A stretch of DNA of 16,453 nt, taken from the NCBI GenBank assembly GCA_001792465.1, contig MGGO01000003.1:1-16453 (forward strand). Reading direction: 5' to 3'. Of this stretch, positions 7,831-13,571 are shown piece after piece; position 1 is the stretch's first letter, and each line of letters starts with the position of its first letter. Position numbers and translations under genes: made by a program. The DNA comes from Candidatus Woesebacteria bacterium RIFCSPHIGHO2_01_FULL_44_10. Lineage in GTDB: Bacteria; Patescibacteriota; Microgenomatia; UBA8517. The notes below the pieces were generated by a model, which worked only from the letters and a program-made list of their open reading frames with translations, did no database searches and had not been told where the DNA came from.

Positions 7831-7857
7831 AAAAAAAACCGACCACTAAGGCCGGTT
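7831..7857 (-). terminator. leader terminator immediately before tRNA-Ala
   Basis: AACCGGCC pairs with GGTCGGTT (one G-U) around loop TTAGT, followed by eight T residues ending at 7831, one base before tRNA-Ala. It is on the rRNA-coding strand and downstream of the promoter at 7974-8002, so it would stop part of the transcripts before the rRNA. Confidence 0.8.
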
Positions 7858-7967
7858 ACCCAAATTCTTTGCGCTTACTTTAGCCGCGCCAATGCACGGC
7901 GAACTTTAGTTTTCTGTTTTTCTTTGCGCTTCTCATTAACAAGCTAATCGGTAACGAGCCTTACGGC
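7831..7967 (-). ncRNA. structured leader RNA of the 23S unit (candidate attenuator or small RNA)
   Basis: From the predicted start near 7967 to the T-run at 7831 lies a transcript of about 135 bases. It can fold GCC/GGC with loop GTAA, then CTCGTTA with TAATGAG (7 pairs), then GCCGTGC with GCGCGGC (7 pairs, one U-G), then the terminator. Two identical 12-base elements AAGCGCAAAGAA (7865-7876 and 7920-7931) flank the third hairpin. No credible coding frame is present; the longest peptide from an ATG is 18 residues. It may be an attenuator leader for the tRNA-Ala-23S-5S-rpsA-radA unit or an independent small RNA. Confidence 0.5.
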
Positions 7968-7973
7968 AGGACT

Positions 7974-8002
7974 ATTATATAGTAGTCCCACAACTAGTGC
8001 AA
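7974..8002 (-). promoter_or_regulatory. promoter of the tRNA-Ala-23S-5S-rpsA-radA unit
   Basis: A perfect TATAAT (7974-7979) lies 17 bases after a weak TTGCAC (7997-8002) on the minus strand. The -10 is embedded in a small inverted repeat GGACTA...TAGTCC that might bind a regulator. Confidence 0.65.
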
Positions 8003-8241
8003 GGGGTGGGCGTTATATATCAAAATTCGAACTCATTTCAAAGGTGTGGCGGTGATGCCGCCACACTCTCGTTAGTTTACCCTGCACCACACGGCGTGGG
8101 GCTCCGGCCCCCTTCCGGGAGCCTCCGCAAAAGTTGACTCGAAAAGCCTACCAGAGCATCAAAGAAAAACGCAAAAATTTCCTATTTAGAGGTTACCACA
8201 ATAGCTAAAAGAGTAAAGCCCTATCTGGGGGACCAAAAGAC
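8003..8241. other. intergenic stretch with two GC-rich hairpins, no gene recognised
   Basis: Between the stop of the 8242-8763 gene and the 23S promoter there is no credible reading frame. Two strong inverted repeats stand out: GTGTGGCGG/CCGCCACAC (8044-8066, loop of 5) and GGCTCC/GGAGCC (8100-8123, G/C-rich interior). Neither has a T-run on either strand, so they are not ordinary terminators. I looked for tmRNA, RNase P, SRP and riboswitch signatures and saw none. Confidence 0.5.
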
Positions 8242-8763
8242 TTAATTGAGACTGAAGCCGCTATTATCACTCTCACTACCTTCATCAAGGTCCTCTTCGT
8301 CAACCTTCCAGTCAATATCTCCAAAGGGACTGAGTGGTTCTTCTTCACTCGTTTCTATAGTAATTATCTTGGATTCATCTACGCCCATCTGTTTAAGCTC
8401 GTCGACGGGATCGATAATTTCATGGTCTTCGAAGTGAATTGGTCGGACTTCGTGCCTCTCACCATACTTATCAACTTGCTTCTGAAGCCAACTTTCCCAA
8501 TTATCACCATTCACACCACTAGTATCTATTTCCTCTAGCCAAGGCATCTCCATTAATAAATATGGTTTGCATTCATCTGCGGCACGTCCTAATTGATGGG
8601 TGTATAAACTATCTCCCCCTGTCATATAATCTAAAATGTCATACACACCATCAATATGACGAGGACTCACAAGTCGTCCAGTAGTTATTGATAAAATATT
8701 ACCAAGATGGAATTCCCTCCCATTTGGTGTTTCCTTAGATTCAAAATCCCGCTTTTCTGACAT
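8242..8763 (-). CDS. phage-type small protein of unknown function (DUF7736-like)
   Basis: The 173-residue protein begins MSEKRDFESK. Its N-terminal half reads FHLGNILSITTGRLVSPRHI, then YDILDYMTGGDSLYTHQLGR and ADECKPYLLMEMPWL. From memory this is the pattern of a small family frequent in phages and plasmids (DUF7736 in Pfam, a recollection I could not check). The C-terminal third is very acidic (SEEE..DEEDLDEGSESD), possibly disordered or a nucleic-acid mimic. I start at the ATG at 8763: an upstream GTG lies inside the -10 box at 8772-8777, whose predicted transcription start falls at this ATG, so the message would be leaderless. It is inserted between tRNA-Ile and the 23S unit, where rRNA operons normally hold no protein gene. 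Function unknown. Confidence 0.75.
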   Translation of the reverse strand: MSEKRDFESKETPNGREFHLGNILSITTGRLVSPRHIDGVYDILDYMTGGDSLYTHQLGRAADECKPYLLMEMPWLEEIDTSGVNGDNWESWLQKQVDKYGERHEVRPIHFEDHEIIDPVDELKQMGVDESKIITIETSEEEPLSPFGDIDWKVDEEDLDEGSESDNSGFSLN

Positions 8764-8771
8764 GATTACGA

Positions 8772-8800
8772 ATCTTATCACAACACAAGATACTCGTCAA
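8772..8800 (-). promoter_or_regulatory. promoter of the 8242-8763 gene, leaderless
   Basis: TTGACG (8795-8800), 17 bases, then an extended TG-A-TAAGAT (-10 at 8772-8777). The ATG at 8763 starts eight bases after the -10, so the transcript begins at or next to the start codon. Confidence 0.7.
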
Positions 8801-8908
8801 TATTATAGGAATAATTATAGATAGACGACGAGAGTTTGTGTTACGATATAATTACCGTTAGGCAATGGCTCGCCTGTGGCCGGCAAACCCCCTCCTGCTC
8901 ACTTTCTG

Positions 8909-8981
8909 TGGGCGTGGATGGAATCGAACTATCGACCTCTTACTTATCAGGTAAGCGCTCTAACCACTGAGCTACACGCCC
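8909..8981 (-). tRNA. tRNA-Ile (GAU)
   Basis: Acceptor GGGCGTG/CACGCCC pairs perfectly. The D-arm is GCTC..GAGC, the anticodon arm CTTAC-CTGATAA-GTAAG gives GAU, the T-arm contains AGTTCGATTCC, the discriminator is A, and no CCA is encoded. This is the usual spacer tRNA-Ile of rRNA operons, but here it is separated from 16S by a terminator and from 23S by a protein gene. Confidence 0.95.
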
Positions 8982-9002
8982 CGAAAATGCCCACTCTTAA
9001 GC

Positions 9003-9044
9003 TTGCCTTATCAGGTAAGCGTTCTACCAGTGAACTACCGGCCC
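9003..9044 (-). pseudogene. 5' half of a tRNA-Ile gene (truncated copy)
   Basis: The minus strand begins GGGCCGGTAGTTCACTGGT, with a good D-arm (GTTC/GAAC), and continues through CTTACCTGATAA, identical to the anticodon side of the complete tRNA-Ile next to it. The 3' anticodon strand is degraded, and there is no T-arm and no acceptor partner for GGGCCGG. It looks like a half gene left by a partial duplication or a recombination or insertion event at the tRNA. Confidence 0.7.
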
Positions 9045-9055
9045 AAAACGAACCT

Positions 9056-9064
9056 ATTTTAACA
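9056..9064 (-). promoter_or_regulatory. extended -10 promoter before the tRNA-Ile region
   Basis: TG-T-TAAAAT lies between the 16S terminator and the tRNA half, with its start predicted a few bases before the tRNA half. The -35 region overlaps the terminator and has no clear match. Confidence 0.4.
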
Positions 9065-9066
9065 CA

Positions 9067-9095
9067 AAAATCCCGCAAAAAACATGCGGGATTTT
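9067..9095 (-). terminator. intrinsic terminator after 16S (bidirectional form)
   Basis: AAAATCCCGC and GCGGGATTTT form a perfect 10-bp stem with a 9-base loop. On the minus strand a short T-run follows. It sits nine bases beyond the 16S processing stem and would end the 16S transcript before the tRNA-Ile region. Confidence 0.85.
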
Positions 9096-9103
9096 CTCTT
9101 TTA

Positions 9104-9126
9104 ACAACCAAGATCTGACTGGAAGC
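9104..9126 (-). other. 3' strand of the 16S processing stem (partner 12738-12760)
   Basis: A 23-base inverted repeat with a single mismatch flanks 16S, its outer strands at 9104-9126 and 12738-12760 (core ACAACCAAGAT / TGACTGGAAGC). It defines the 16S precursor excised by RNase III-type cleavage. Confidence 0.85.
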
Positions 9127-9283
9127 GTACTAGTTATCGCATAGCTGCGAACACGGTTTTGTAACCCCAAAACTCATGTCTAAAAATGGGGAGGTAAAAC
9201 TCCTTAGAAAGGAGGTGATCCATCCGCACCTTCCAGTACGGATACCTTGTTCATGTAAATCCTCGACTTTCGTGAGGCATGGA

Positions 9284-9899
9284 CTATATCTTCATCCGCA
9301 AAAACTTGCGTTTTACGGGATGACTTGAATTAATGGTCTTCGCAAAATCGTTGTATGATCTTGCCCTAATAAAAAATCTCCAATAATTTGGGTCAGCCCG
9401 CATACTTGGGTTATGAATCTCTCCACAACTGATTTTAAGCCCCTCGAGAAACCTTTGAACTTCCTCCGAGATCTTTTTTATTCTTTTGTGCGAAATAAAT
9501 GTAATAGCGCACATTAGAATTTTTCGCGATTCCACCTTCAGTATCAAAATAGCCGCGGACATAGTCAATTTTGTCCTGCCTAGATCTTACTTTAGTATTA
9601 GTTAAAACATTTCTGGAAAACTCTACTATCCAAAGATTTCGAGTTTTTCCTTCTTTGTAGATCCAAGCTCTGTATCCCAGTTTTACAATTCCGTTTTGTA
9701 AGAACTTGCAAAATTCAAAACTTTTACTAGCTATTCTGAAAGTGGTCTTGCGTTCAGTTGCATCATGCAAGACTCCAAGCAAATACGCATAAGTTAATTG
9801 CGGCGCTCGCGTGTAGTCTCTACGGAGTCCCACTCGACTTCGCTCGTGGCTATAGCCCTGAGCCTTGTCGAAGGGTTCCCTCGGTATTACCATGGGCAT
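9284..9899 (-). pseudogene. LAGLIDADG homing endonuclease in the U1498 intron, frameshifted
   Basis: Two overlapping frames together make one two-motif LAGLIDADG protein. The first (from ATG 9899) has AYLLGVLHDA and then IDYVRGYFDTEGGIA, the two catalytic helices. It leaves the homologous frame at a run of six A residues (9474-9479) and ends soon after. The second frame, entered there by a +1 shift, continues ISEEVQRFLEGLKISCGEIH to a TAG at 9284-9286, inside the conserved P7 strand GATATAGTCC. Removing one A restores a single frame of about 200 codons. It is either a recently broken gene, a sequencing or assembly indel in a homopolymer, or a site of slippage. The N-terminal REPFDKAQG comes from a palindromic repeat (9856-9875), not from the enzyme family. 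Confidence 0.8.
9856..9875. repeat. palindrome CCCTGAGCCTTGTCGAAGGG inside the endonuclease frame
   Basis: A 20-base imperfect palindrome of the CCCTGAG...CGAAGGG family is translated in frame as EPFDKAQG at the endonuclease N-terminus, before the first catalytic motif. A related half-element (GAGCGAAGTCGA on the minus strand) follows at once. Confidence 0.65.
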
Positions 9900-10059
9900 A
9901 TTCCATTATACCTTTAGGTTTCACCGATACAGCGAGATTTCTCTGCCACCTTGCAGTGACAGGTCGCAACATAATTTTACGACTTAATCCTTGTCGCTGG
10001 ATTCACCTTCCACTGAGAACACTCAGTGTTCGGGTGCCCCCAACTTCACTGACTTGACG

Positions 10060-10463
10060 GATTGCGCTTCTTCGAGGTTGTTGCGCGTTCCCACCCGGCG
10101 TGCGGCTTTCCCGCACCGGGCGAGCCCGAAATTTCAAATTCCGGTTTTCCCCTTCGTCCCAAACGGAACTACTATGGAAAAGCTGACTTCCCAACAAGCA
10201 ATTTCCTCATCTTGTTGGGATCTCCCCAGGTCATTGTACTCTCTGTTCCTGACATGAATAACAGGTTTTCCTAGCTGACTTCCTTCCGACCGCCCGACAG
10301 AAGTCGCCAGAACCCATCATTATTATCCCTGCCATTTGCCTCAGACCCTCCGCCCCAAAAATTACTTTATTGAGACTGTCAAATTTTTTTGGCTACAAAG
10401 GTAGGATTTTAACCCACTAGAGAATACAACTGCTAGGCGCGTTTTCTTCGGCCATTTGGCCGA
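10060..10463 (-). mobile_element. ORF-less group II-type intron in 16S near position 1403
   Basis: The conserved CACACCGCC-CGTCA (E. coli 1397-1408) is split by about 400 bases. The insert does not look like group I. Near its 3' end (10091-10124) is a 34-base hairpin matching group II domain V: a CGC triad with the central G-U pair, a CCCGG/CCGGG lower helix, a two-base CG bulge, and an upper helix capped by GAAA. A short domain VI-like helix (GCGC/GCGC) and an AAT end follow. The exon ACCGCC can pair with GGCGGT (around 10285-10295), a plausible IBS1-EBS1. GGGAAGTCAGC and CCATAGTAG motifs also resemble bacterial group II introns. No reverse transcriptase is present and the 5' end is not GUGYG, so borders are approximate by a few bases. 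Confidence 0.7.
10091..10124 (-). other. group II domain V hairpin
   Basis: The 34-base element carries the catalytic CGC triad, CG bulge and GAAA at the expected spacing. It is the catalytic heart of a group II ribozyme and the strongest evidence for the class of this insert. Confidence 0.7.
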
Positions 10464-11071
10464 GGCGGTGTGTACAAGAGACGAGAACGTATTCACCGCG
10501 GCTTGGCTGATCCGCGATTACTACCAATTCCACGTTCATGGGGGCGAGTTGCAGCCCCCAATCCCCACTGAGAAGCCGTTTGATGGGATTAGCTCCGTGT
10601 TACCACTTGGCAACCCATTGTCGGCTCCATTGTATTATGTGTGTCGCCCTGGACATAAGGGCCATGCTGACTTAACGTCGTCCCCGCCTTCCTCTCGCCT
10701 AAGGCGAGCTGTCCTGTATGAACATTCAACATACAGCAGGGGTTGCGCTCGTTACCCCACTGAAGGGAACACCTCACGACACGAGCTGACGATAGCCATG
10801 CAACACCTGTGATTTCCCTCATACTATGTATGATTCCAACCTGTTTCCAGGAGGCATTAAGAAAAACATGTCAAGTCCAGGTAAGGTTCTTCGGTTCGTC
10901 TCGAATTAAACCACATAATCCACTGGTTGTGCGTCTCCCCGTCAATTCCTTTGAGTTTTAAGCTTGCGCTCGTACTCCCCAGGCGGCTCGCTTCACGCGT
11001 TAGCTTGCGGGAGGCACCATAGGCGCCCCCCTAGCGAGCATCGTTTACGGCTAGGACTACAGGGGTCTCTA

Positions 11072-11948
11072 CAATCTGTTACTTCAATAACCCCGTCAGA
11101 CAATTTCATATCCAAGGGGGCGGTCTAATATTTCTATTAAACTCTACATATTGCTATGCAGTTCGGACTGTATCATATCCCGATTGTGTCGGGACCCGGC
11201 GTACAGTCTCTACGGGGTCTTAAAGAATAGGGTTTAAGTTTATACTCAAACTCAGGCAAAGTGTATTTGCTTACTAATCTAGTTAATTTAAACAAACTAG
11301 ATTTTGTAAAATAAATAATCCACCTATTTTTATTCTTTCGCATTAAAGCTTTTAAATTAAAATTATTTTCAATAACCTTAATAAGATTTTTAACTTCTTC
11401 TTCTGTGAATGAGTGTGTTTGTATAGACACACCAGCATACTCAGAAGATCCATCATCCATTATCCAAACAGCCACACTCATAGGGCTTTTTAATAATTGC
11501 CCTAAATCTGTAGGAACAACTTTTTTGTGCTCTTTGTAGAAAAGCTTATAAAAGCGAGTAAACTCAGAATGAGTAAGAGTAACAAATTCGGCAAAGTTGT
11601 AGTCGACTCCGCCTACTTTTTGTTTGAATACCCTTACATTCATATTTGTTATATTCGCAAAAACTTTTCTTTTGTATTCAACTAAAGAAATCTGATTTAG
11701 CGAGTGCTTTATATGAAGCCTCGCATCTTTCTTTCTCATTTGAATAGTTCCATCACCCAAAAGAGTTCCGATCAAAACTGCCTGCTGGACATTGTTTAGG
11801 TTAAAGTTTGCTTTAAGCGAAATAAAGACTTCCCTCGGGGTTGTCCTCATAATCCATGTTACCAAAAATAATCCGAAGATTACAAGGAGTTTCACCGATA
11901 TAGCCGATTTTTTCTCCGATATTACTATCGGAGGGGACTAGTATGTTA
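11072..11948 (-). mobile_element. group I intron in 16S after U788
   Basis: The 790-loop sequence AGGGAT-TAGAGACCCC is split by 877 bases. The exon end GGGAU pairs with the internal guide GUCCC, with the U-G splice-site pair, and the intron ends in G. A perfect 8-bp stem CTCCGATA/TATCGGAG with a GTAA tetraloop follows P1 (a P2-like element). P7 strands are GAGACTGTACGCC and GATACAGTCC (11160-11215), with P8 TCCCGA/TCGGGA between them. The shared TATCGGTGAAAC segment relates it to the U1498 intron. The endonuclease gene occupies the middle and runs into P7. Confidence 0.9.
11173..11850 (-). CDS. LAGLIDADG homing endonuclease (LAGLIDADG_2 type) in the U788 intron
   Basis: Starting at the ATG at 11850, the protein is 225 residues with two catalytic motifs, AVLIGTLLGDGTI and SVAVWIMDDGSS, typical of two-motif enzymes of the LAGLIDADG_2 family that act as monomers. 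Both acidic residues (LLGDG and IMDDG) are present and the frame is intact, so this intron may still be mobile. A longer frame begins at a GTG at 11895, but that codon lies in the conserved ribozyme segment TCGGTGAAAC, so I prefer the ATG. The C-terminal residues (about the last 16, LRPRRDCTPGPDTIGI) are encoded by P7 and P8, and the TGA stop is in the second P7 strand. The target would be the 790 loop of intron-less 16S. Confidence 0.93.
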   Translation of the reverse strand: MRTTPREVFISLKANFNLNNVQQAVLIGTLLGDGTIQMRKKDARLHIKHSLNQISLVEYKRKVFANITNMNVRVFKQKVGGVDYNFAEFVTLTHSEFTRFYKLFYKEHKKVVPTDLGQLLKSPMSVAVWIMDDGSSEYAGVSIQTHSFTEEEVKNLIKVIENNFNLKALMRKNKNRWIIYFTKSSLFKLTRLVSKYTLPEFEYKLKPYSLRPRRDCTPGPDTIGI

Positions 11949-12737
11949 ATCCCTTTCGCTACCCTAGCTTTCGTCCCTGAGCGTCGAGAAACTCCCAGCT
12001 ACCTGCCTTCGCCCTCGGAGTTCCTATTCATATCAACGGATTTCACCCCTACATGAATAGTTCCAGTAGCCCCTAAGTTCTCCAATTCCAGCAGTATCAC
12101 TCCCCTTCCCGAGGTTGAGCCCCGGTCTTTGAAGATTGACTTGCTGGAAAGCCTGCGGACCCTTTACGCCCAATAAATCCGGATAACGCTTGCACCCTAC
12201 GTATTACCGCTGCTGCTGGCACGTAGTTAGCCGGTGCTTATTCTCCAAGACCTCTCGATCTTGGCAAAAGAAGTTTACAACCCATAGGCCTTCATCCTTC
12301 ACGCGGCGTCGCGGCGTCAGACTTTCGTCCATTGCGCACGATTCCCAGTTGCTGCCACCCGTAGGTGTATGGTCCGTTCTCAGTACCATTCTGGGGGATC
12401 ACGCTCTCACGTCCCCTACCCGTCGTTGCCTTGGTAGGCCATTACCCTACCAACAAGCTGATGGGCCGCAGGCTCCTCCCTCGGTGGGCAGTTACGCCCT
12501 TTCCCTGAAGTTAAGCTTGCGCATACTTCAGGGTTATGCAGTATTAACTCACCTTTCAGTGAGGTATTCTCCGCCAAGGGGTAGATTCCTACGTGTTACT
12601 CAGCCGTTCGCGACTTCCACCCGAGCAAGCTCGGGTTTTCGTTCCACTTGCATGCTTAAAGCACGCCGCCAGCGTTCATCCTGGGCCAGGATCAAACCCT
12701 CAAAAAGTATCCAAATTCCTCAAAAGAATTCCGGATT

Positions 12738-12760
12738 GCTTCCAGTCATATCTTGGTTGT
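12738..12760 (-). other. 5' strand of the 16S processing stem (partner 9104-9126)
   Basis: It pairs with 9104-9126 over 23 bases with one mismatch. It directly follows the boxA-like site, as the 23S stem follows its boxA, so both rRNAs share the order boxA, stem, rRNA. Confidence 0.85.
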
Positions 12761-12769
12761 CAAAGTGCT
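12758..12769 (-). promoter_or_regulatory. boxA-like site before 16S
   Basis: AGCACTTTGACA on the minus strand matches the 23S boxA here (TGCTCTTTGACA) at ten of twelve positions. It overlaps the start of the 16S processing stem. Confidence 0.65.
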
Positions 12770-12776
12770 GATGAAT

Positions 12777-12799
12777 AAAAAAAGGCGCTTGAAGCGCCT
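12777..12799 (-). terminator. terminator in the 16S leader
   Basis: AGGCGC and GCGCCT pair around TTCAA, followed by seven T residues on the minus strand. It lies between the 16S promoter (12846-12873) and boxA, so transcripts of about 60 bases could end here. A second small hairpin (GAAAC/GTTTC) precedes it. Confidence 0.75.
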
Positions 12800-12845
12800 C
12801 CAGCGAAACTTTAATATGTTTCTCGCCTCAATCCATCTAATAAGT

Positions 12846-12873
12846 AGTATAGCAAATTTTTCCAAACGGTCAA
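12846..12873 (-). promoter_or_regulatory. promoter of the 16S unit
   Basis: TTGACC (12868-12873), 16 bases, then TGC-TATACT (-10 at 12846-12851) on the minus strand. The start would be near 12839. No other good promoter lies between it and 16S. Confidence 0.75.
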
Positions 12874-12919
12874 CAACTACTCACTCAAAGCTTTGTGGGC
12901 AGGATTTTTGACTAATAAT

Positions 12920-13183
12920 TTAGCGGTCGCGGGCGGGGCGAGCGATATTGACCACTAGCTTTCGGCCATCGACGTCTTTGCCATTCATTGCGTCAACAGC
13001 TTTTTGGGCTGCATCGTCTGTCGCAAATTCGACAAAACCAAAACCACGGGATCTTCCACTCATTTTGTCCATGATGACAACTGCGTCAACAACTTCTCCA
13101 AACTCTGCAAACGCTTTCCTCAAGTCGTCTGAAGTCATTGTGTAGGACAAATTACCCACGTAAACCTTCTTTTTGTTATCCAT
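12920..13183 (-). CDS. small RNA-binding protein with one RRM domain
   Basis: The 87-residue protein is almost entirely one RNA recognition motif, with RNP2 VYVGNL at residues 7-12 and RNP1 RGFGFVEF at residues 46-53, including the aromatic residues that stack on RNA. A basic tail ends ARPARDR. Single-RRM proteins of this size are common in cyanobacteria and CPR and are often cold- or stress-induced RNA chaperones. The ATG at 13183 follows a purine-rich site (GGAGGGGGG). The start region can be folded into a long hairpin with the upstream leader (13181-13232), which suggests control of translation, perhaps by the protein itself. It is followed by the 16S promoter without a clear terminator. 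Confidence 0.93.
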   Translation of the reverse strand: MDNKKKVYVGNLSYTMTSDDLRKAFAEFGEVVDAVVIMDKMSGRSRGFGFVEFATDDAAQKAVDAMNGKDVDGRKLVVNIARPARDR

Positions 13184-13232
13184 TACTTTTCACCCCCCTC
13201 CATTTATTGATGTCTCTATCGGAAAAGTAATG
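13181..13232 (-). promoter_or_regulatory. leader hairpin that sequesters the RRM start codon
   Basis: CATTACTTTTC (13232-13222 in minus-strand reading) is perfectly complementary over 11 bases to GAAAAGTAATG (13191-13181), which includes the ATG. The 30-base loop holds the ribosome binding site. An 11-bp A/U-rich helix over a start codon is a plausible temperature- or protein-controlled switch. Confidence 0.6.
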
Positions 13233-13282
13233 CTTTCTGAGGAAAATCCTTTCGAAGCCACTATCCAACCGAAACTAAAAGA

Positions 13283-13288
13283 AGTATA
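13283..13288 (-). promoter_or_regulatory. extended -10 promoter of the RRM gene
   Basis: TG-T-TATACT lies between tRNA-Gln and the RRM gene. The transcript would start near 13276, giving a leader of about 93 bases that contains the whole start-codon hairpin. No good -35. Confidence 0.5.
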
Positions 13289-13316
13289 ACACAGTTAAAA
13301 AAATTTAACCACTTGC

Positions 13317-13386
13317 TGCGGGACAGGGACTCGAACCCCGATCTCCTCCTCCAAAGGGAGGCGTGACTACCTTTACACCATCCCGC
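13317..13386 (-). tRNA. tRNA-Gln (UUG)
   Basis: Acceptor GCGGGAT/GTCCCGC, anticodon arm CCTCC-CTTTGGA-GGAGG (UUG), T-arm with GGGTTCGAGTCCC, discriminator A, no encoded CCA. Last of a three-tRNA cluster. Confidence 0.93.
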
Positions 13387-13403
13387 AAAGATAATTTTAT
13401 TAG

Positions 13404-13475
13404 TGAGCCCGGAGCGATTCGAACGCTCAACCATCACCTTAAAAGGGTGTTGCTCTACCATTGAGCTACGGGCCC
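13404..13475 (-). tRNA. tRNA-Lys (UUU)
   Basis: Acceptor GGGCCCG/CGGGCTC (one G-U), D-arm GCTC..GAGC, anticodon loop CTTTTAA (UUU), T-arm GAGCGTTCGAATCGCTC, discriminator A, no CCA encoded. Confidence 0.93.
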
Positions 13476-13479
13476 AAAG

Positions 13480-13551
13480 TGACCCCACCGGGAATCGAAC
13501 CCGAATTTGCACCTTGAAAGGGTGCCGTCCTAGCCGTTAGACGATGGGGCC
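13480..13551 (-). tRNA. tRNA-Glu (UUC)
   Basis: Acceptor GGCCCCA/TGGGGTC, anticodon arm GCACC-CTTTCAA-GGTGC (UUC), T-arm CGGGTTCGATTCCCG, discriminator A. Four bases separate it from tRNA-Lys, so the three tRNAs (Glu, Lys, Gln, all with U34 in the anticodon) are made together. Confidence 0.94.
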
Positions 13552-13571
13552 GAGGCTAAAAATGCTACAAT

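Larger units (their letters stand above)
9252..9978 (-). mobile_element. group I intron in 16S after U1498
   Basis: The exon AAGTCGU is split from AACAAGGTATCC, contiguous in other 16S genes. The exon end GUCGU pairs with the internal guide GCGAC, with the diagnostic U-G pair at the splice site, and the intron ends in G. P7 strands are GAGACTACACGC (about 9812-9823) and GATATAGTCC (about 9277-9286); the endonuclease frame lies between them, in the P8 region. A segment TATCGGTGAAAC near the 5' end is shared with the intron at 11072-11948, so the two ribozymes are related. The length is 727 bases. The insertion lies in the decoding-site strand, beside the nucleotide methylated as m3U1498 in E. 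coli. Confidence 0.88.
9208..12708 (-). rRNA. rrs: 16S ribosomal RNA, interrupted by three introns
   Basis: Universal segments are in order on the minus strand: GGTTTGATCCTGGC near the 5' end, GCAGCAGCGGTAATACG (about 12200), TTGTACACACCGCC (10464-10477) and the anti-Shine-Dalgarno end GGATCACCTCCTTTCT (9207-9222). The gene spans about 3500 bases. Removing the introns at 11072-11948, about 10060-10463 and 9252-9978 leaves about 1494 bases, a normal length for this group. It has its own promoter (12846-12873), a leader terminator, a boxA-like site, processing stems and a final terminator, and no other gene in the same transcript. The CCUCC anti-Shine-Dalgarno sequence is kept, matching the purine-rich sites before several genes here. 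Confidence 0.96.

Noticed and set aside
7859..7930. Lys/Arg-rich open frame in the 23S leader resembling the tail of a ribosomal protein
   Set aside because: It has no start codon in frame after an upstream TAG, and the sequence is better explained by RNA hairpins and the direct repeats.
8040..8240. Possible tmRNA, RNase P RNA or riboswitch
   Set aside because: No tRNA-like ends, no RNase P universal motifs and no known aptamer signature; only two isolated hairpins are visible.
12503..12533. Palindrome CCCTGAAGT...ACTTCAGGG in 16S
   Set aside because: It falls where 16S normally has a variable hairpin (helix 10 region), so it is not evidence of the inserted palindrome family.
12190..12771. 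Long plus-strand frames antisense to 16S (also 10456-10812 and 9758-10057)
   Set aside because: They are shadows of highly conserved rRNA sequence; the translations are Ser/Arg/Pro-rich with no motif.
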